Source of the DNA: TK10-74A sp965217625
Lineage (GTDB): Bacteria > Chloroflexota > Dehalococcoidia > Bin125
Reading direction: 5' to 3'
Assembly (NCBI GenBank): GCA_965217625.1
Contig: OZ244557.1
Span: forward strand, 2,108,001 to 2,172,000
DNA length: 64,000 nt
Shown: piece after piece, positions 61,739 to 64,000 of the stretch
Numbering within the stretch: position 1 is the first letter of the stretch
How the letters are laid out: each line of letters opens with the position of its first letter
Made by a program: the position numbers and the translations under genes
Notes under the pieces: generated by a model
What the model saw: only the letters and a program-made list of their open reading frames with translations
Told to the model about the DNA's origin: nothing
Database searches by the model: none

Positions 61739-64000
61739 GTGGCTGACGCGCCCGACCGCCTGCGCGACGCTCTGAGCGCGTTCCCTCCCAGCCTCCAGCA
61801 GGACTTCGATCGGGCCGAGACGGCGCTGCGCGAGGTGCTGGCGCCGCAGGAACTCGCCGCCTGGGCCGGCGACGGCGTCGAGATCGCGCGGCATTCCTTG
61901 CGCTCCTGGGAGGCCGCCGGGGAGTACTTCCGCGCCAGCCCCGGCATGCTCGAGCAGCTCACCTTCAGCCGCTTCCGCGAGTGGACCAAGACCGGCACGG
62001 AACTCGCCGAGTCGTCGCCGGCGCTGGCGGGGGCCTACTTCCGATCGAGCCCCACCTCGCTGCAGTACCTCTCCGTCACGCAGGCGCCCGACTGGGCCGC
62101 GCAGGGCCGGTCGCTGTACAAGGGCACCTGGAAGTCGGGCTCGCTGGCCGCGCAGTACTTCGAGGTCAGCCCGCTGGTGCTGCCGAAACTGCCGCTCAAC
62201 CAGATGCGGCTGCTGGTCGAACTGATCGACTCCCTGGCCGGCCACTCCTACGAGCTGGCCAGCGCCTGCCTGAACATGGCGCCGGGCGTGCTGGAGCAGC
62301 TCGACCGGCCCGACCGGGCGCCCTTCCTGGAGTTCGGCTCGGTCGTCGCCGGCACCGCCTGGGTCGACGCGCGCGTCTACTTCGAGCGCGGCCCCGCGCT
62401 GGTGCGTCACCTGCACCCGCAGCAGCGGGCGCGCTTCCTGGCGCTGGCGGGCCGGGTGGCGGTCAACGTGGGGCGGCTGGGGCATCCCTACTTCATGGAG
62501 GCCTCGCAGGCGCTGGCCGAGATCGATCGCGACGCCCACCGCGACATGCTCGAACTGGCTGAGGGGATCATGCCGGTCTCCGGCATCGCGGCGATGGAGT
62601 TCGTCAAGTCCGCCCCCGAGGTGCTGCGGCGGCTGCGCCCCGAGGATCTGCCGCGCTGGCAGGAGGCGGGCCGGCAGATCCTGGAGGTCAGCCCGGAGGG
62701 CGGCGAGGCCTTCTTCCGCCTGGAGTCGTCGAAGGGCGAGGACATCATCGACGCGCTCTCCTCGCGGGTGGAGCTGGAGCGCGTCTCGGAGCTGATCCGC
62801 ATGTACTGCAAGGCGCTGACCGGCGCCGACGTCGCCGTGCACTCGTCCGAGCAACTGACCGAGAAGGGTGTCGGCTGGGTCAACGAGAGCAGCCCCACCA
62901 CGGAGGGCACCGCGATCTACCTGCCCCCCATCGTCGAGCAGTACACCGAGAAGGACGAGAACTTCGCCGTCTACAAGGTCTTCGCGACGCATCAGGCCGC
63001 GCGGCTGGAGTTCGGCTCCTTCGCCTTCGACTTCGCCCGGCCCGGGCGCCTCTTCCAGCGCGCCGCCCGCGAGGACGCGCCGCCGCGCGACCCCGAGGCG
63101 CCGGAGGCCGTCACGGCCATGGAGCGCTTCTTCGACGGCTTCGAGGACCGCCGTCTGGCGCACGACATCTTCACGATCGTCGAGGACACGCGCATCGACA
63201 CGATGGTCAAGCGCGAGTACGCCGGCATCCGCCGGCCGATGTCGCGGCTGCAGGAGGCCGCGCTCGAGCGTCGCCGTCCGCTCGAGGACATGCCCGTGCG
63301 GCAGGCCATGATCGAGAACCTGCTGCGCGCCTCGCTGGACGAGGAGCTGCGCCTGCACTGGCCCGAGGACCTGCACGAGGTCATGCAGCGTCCGCTGCGC
63401 ATCATGAGCCGCATCCGCGACGACGGCGCCACCGTCGAGGACTCCGGCGCCGCCACGCGCGTGCTGTACGACTGGATCCGCCGCATCCCCAACGTGGAGT
63501 TGGACGACGCCGACTGGTCGGAGATGACGGGGGGCGCGGCCGACGAGGAGATGGTCGACATCGGCCCCGGCGCCGGCGGCGAGAGCGGGCTGGAGTCGTA
63601 CCAGCCCAATCTGCCCCACGGCGAGGAGCAGCCCTACGAGTCGCCCGAGCCGATCGACTTCCGCGGCGACTTCAAGCCGGAGCTCGTGCAACTGCTCATG
63701 AAGCTCAAGAATCAGCAGATGGGCGACGGCGATACGCCGCCGGTGAAGCTCAGCAAGGAGCAGTTGCAGGAGTTGCTGGAGAAGTCGACCGAGATCAACA
63801 TCACCGAGATGTCGGAGGGCGACCTGGACGAATCATCGGGGATGTTCCTCGACAACCTGATGAAGGAGGTCGAGCAGCAGCTCCAGCAGGCCGCCCAGCA
63901 GCAGGCGGGCAAGCGCGGCGACGGCAGCGACCCCGAGGACAGCGGCGAGCCGCTGCCCGAGATCGCCGAGTCGTTCTACTACGACGAGTGGGACTTCCGC
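61739..64000 (+). CDS. VWA/NorD-like (CbbO-type) protein, 3' end missing
   Basis: The frame is open from GTG 61739 for 754 codons to the window end. Residues about 1-330 form repeats of about 35 residues with cores like EYFRASPGMLEQL, AYFRSSPTSLQYL, QYFEVSPLVLPKL and YFERGPALVRHL. The middle has the NorD/CbbO block: TAIYLPPIVEQYTEKDENFA, FATHQAARLEFGSFAFDFA, then RRLAHDIFTIVEDTRIDTMV and KREYAGIRRPM. An acidic, Gln-rich linker follows (EVEQQLQQAAQQQ), and the VWA domain would lie beyond the end. It should act with the CbbQ-type ATPase two genes upstream to remodel or metallate an enzyme. Confidence 0.85.
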   Translation, partial: MADAPDRLRDALSAFPPSLQQDFDRAETALREVLAPQELAAWAGDGVEIARHSLRSWEAAGEYFRASPGMLEQLTFSRFREWTKTGTELAESSPALAGAYFRSSPTSLQYLSVTQAPDWAAQGRSLYKGTWKSGSLAAQYFEVSPLVLPKLPLNQMRLLVELIDSLAGHSYELASACLNMAPGVLEQLDRPDRAPFLEFGSVVAGTAWVDARVYFERGPALVRHLHPQQRARFLALAGRVAVNVGRLGHPYFMEASQALAEIDRDAHRDMLELAEGIMPVSGIAAMEFVKSAPEVLRRLRPEDLPRWQEAGRQILEVSPEGGEAFFRLESSKGEDIIDALSSRVELERVSELIRMYCKALTGADVAVHSSEQLTEKGVGWVNESSPTTEGTAIYLPPIVEQYTEKDENFAVYKVFATHQAARLEFGSFAFDFARPGRLFQRAAREDAPPRDPEAPEAVTAMERFFDGFEDRRLAHDIFTIVEDTRIDTMVKREYAGIRRPMSRLQEAALERRRPLEDMPVRQAMIENLLRASLDEELRLHWPEDLHEVMQRPLRIMSRIRDDGATVEDSGAATRVLYDWIRRIPNVELDDADWSEMTGGAADEEMVDIGPGAGGESGLESYQPNLPHGEEQPYESPEPIDFRGDFKPELVQLLMKLKNQQMGDGDTPPVKLSKEQLQELLEKSTEINITEMSEGDLDESSGMFLDNLMKEVEQQLQQAAQQQAGKRGDGSDPEDSGEPLPEIAESFYYDEWDFR

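Noticed and set aside
1..64000. CRISPR arrays, rRNA and tRNA genes, prophage
   Set aside because: No regularly spaced short repeats, no T-loop-like tRNA signatures and no phage structural genes were found by reading; a dedicated scan was not possible.

Overview
The window is a gene-dense, very GC-rich bacterial chromosome segment with short operons on both strands, no rRNA or tRNA gene that I could find, and no phage or plasmid genes. The gene set fits a member of the Chloroflexota, perhaps Dehalococcoidia/SAR202-like: an HspR-type heat-shock operon, Tat-exported lipoprotein solute-binding proteins, many acyl-CoA/crotonase/SDR enzymes, an EtfAB:quinone oxidoreductase and a CbbQ/VWA pair. This assignment is inference from gene content, not from a marker gene. 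TGA is used as an ordinary stop many times, so the genetic code is standard.

Layout. 0-6.5 kb holds housekeeping genes: a PASTA membrane protein (cut by the window edge), RimO, YlxP, ScpB, MtaB, three very small proteins and glycerate kinase. 6.5-12.5 kb holds an ABC importer (binding protein with a ~200-residue alanine-rich stalk plus two permeases, no ATPase) flanked by palindromic repeats, then a 1.2 kb insertion sequence sitting inside one such repeat. 12.5-19.7 kb holds a zincin protease, a penicillin-binding protein, an unknown lipoprotein, a DsbA/FrnE-like protein with an in-frame TGA exactly at the first active-site Cys (probable selenoprotein), an acyl-CoA dehydrogenase and a secreted duplicated-domain protein. 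19.7-24.5 kb is the heat-shock locus (Clp ATPase, HspR, DnaJ, divergent Hsp20) with a HAIR-like operator. 24.5-27.2 kb holds a second alanine-stalk binding protein, again between the palindromic repeats.

27.2-38.4 kb holds a degenerate 2H phosphoesterase-like protein, a cytidylate-kinase-like protein, RimI, a heterodimeric ABC exporter, RuvB, a Panacea/ParE-RelE-type toxin-antitoxin pair, YqeK, a HIT protein and a membrane-anchored protein with a recent internal duplication. 38.4-47.8 kb holds an alcohol dehydrogenase, a Fic protein, an acyl-CoA dehydrogenase, SDR and crotonase genes, and three tandem copies of a ~200 bp hairpin-rich element upstream of clpS, one of which carries along the first 28 codons of clpS. 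47.8-58.6 kb holds a penicillin-acylase-like hydrolase, crotonases, two small tandem paralogues, an acyl-CoA synthetase, and a membrane FeS oxidoreductase followed by EtfB and EtfA, which together form a plausible route for acyl activation and electron transfer to the quinone pool. 58.6-64 kb holds DinB-like, CoaE, a CbbQ-type AAA+ ATPase, a metallophosphoesterase and a large VWA/NorD-like protein cut by the window end.

Two themes recur. At least ten genes start 6-8 nt after a TANNNT box and lack a Shine-Dalgarno sequence, which suggests frequent leaderless transcription. The CCCCCTCTCC/GGAGAGGGGG palindromes cluster only around the two alanine-stalk binding-protein loci and the insertion sequence.
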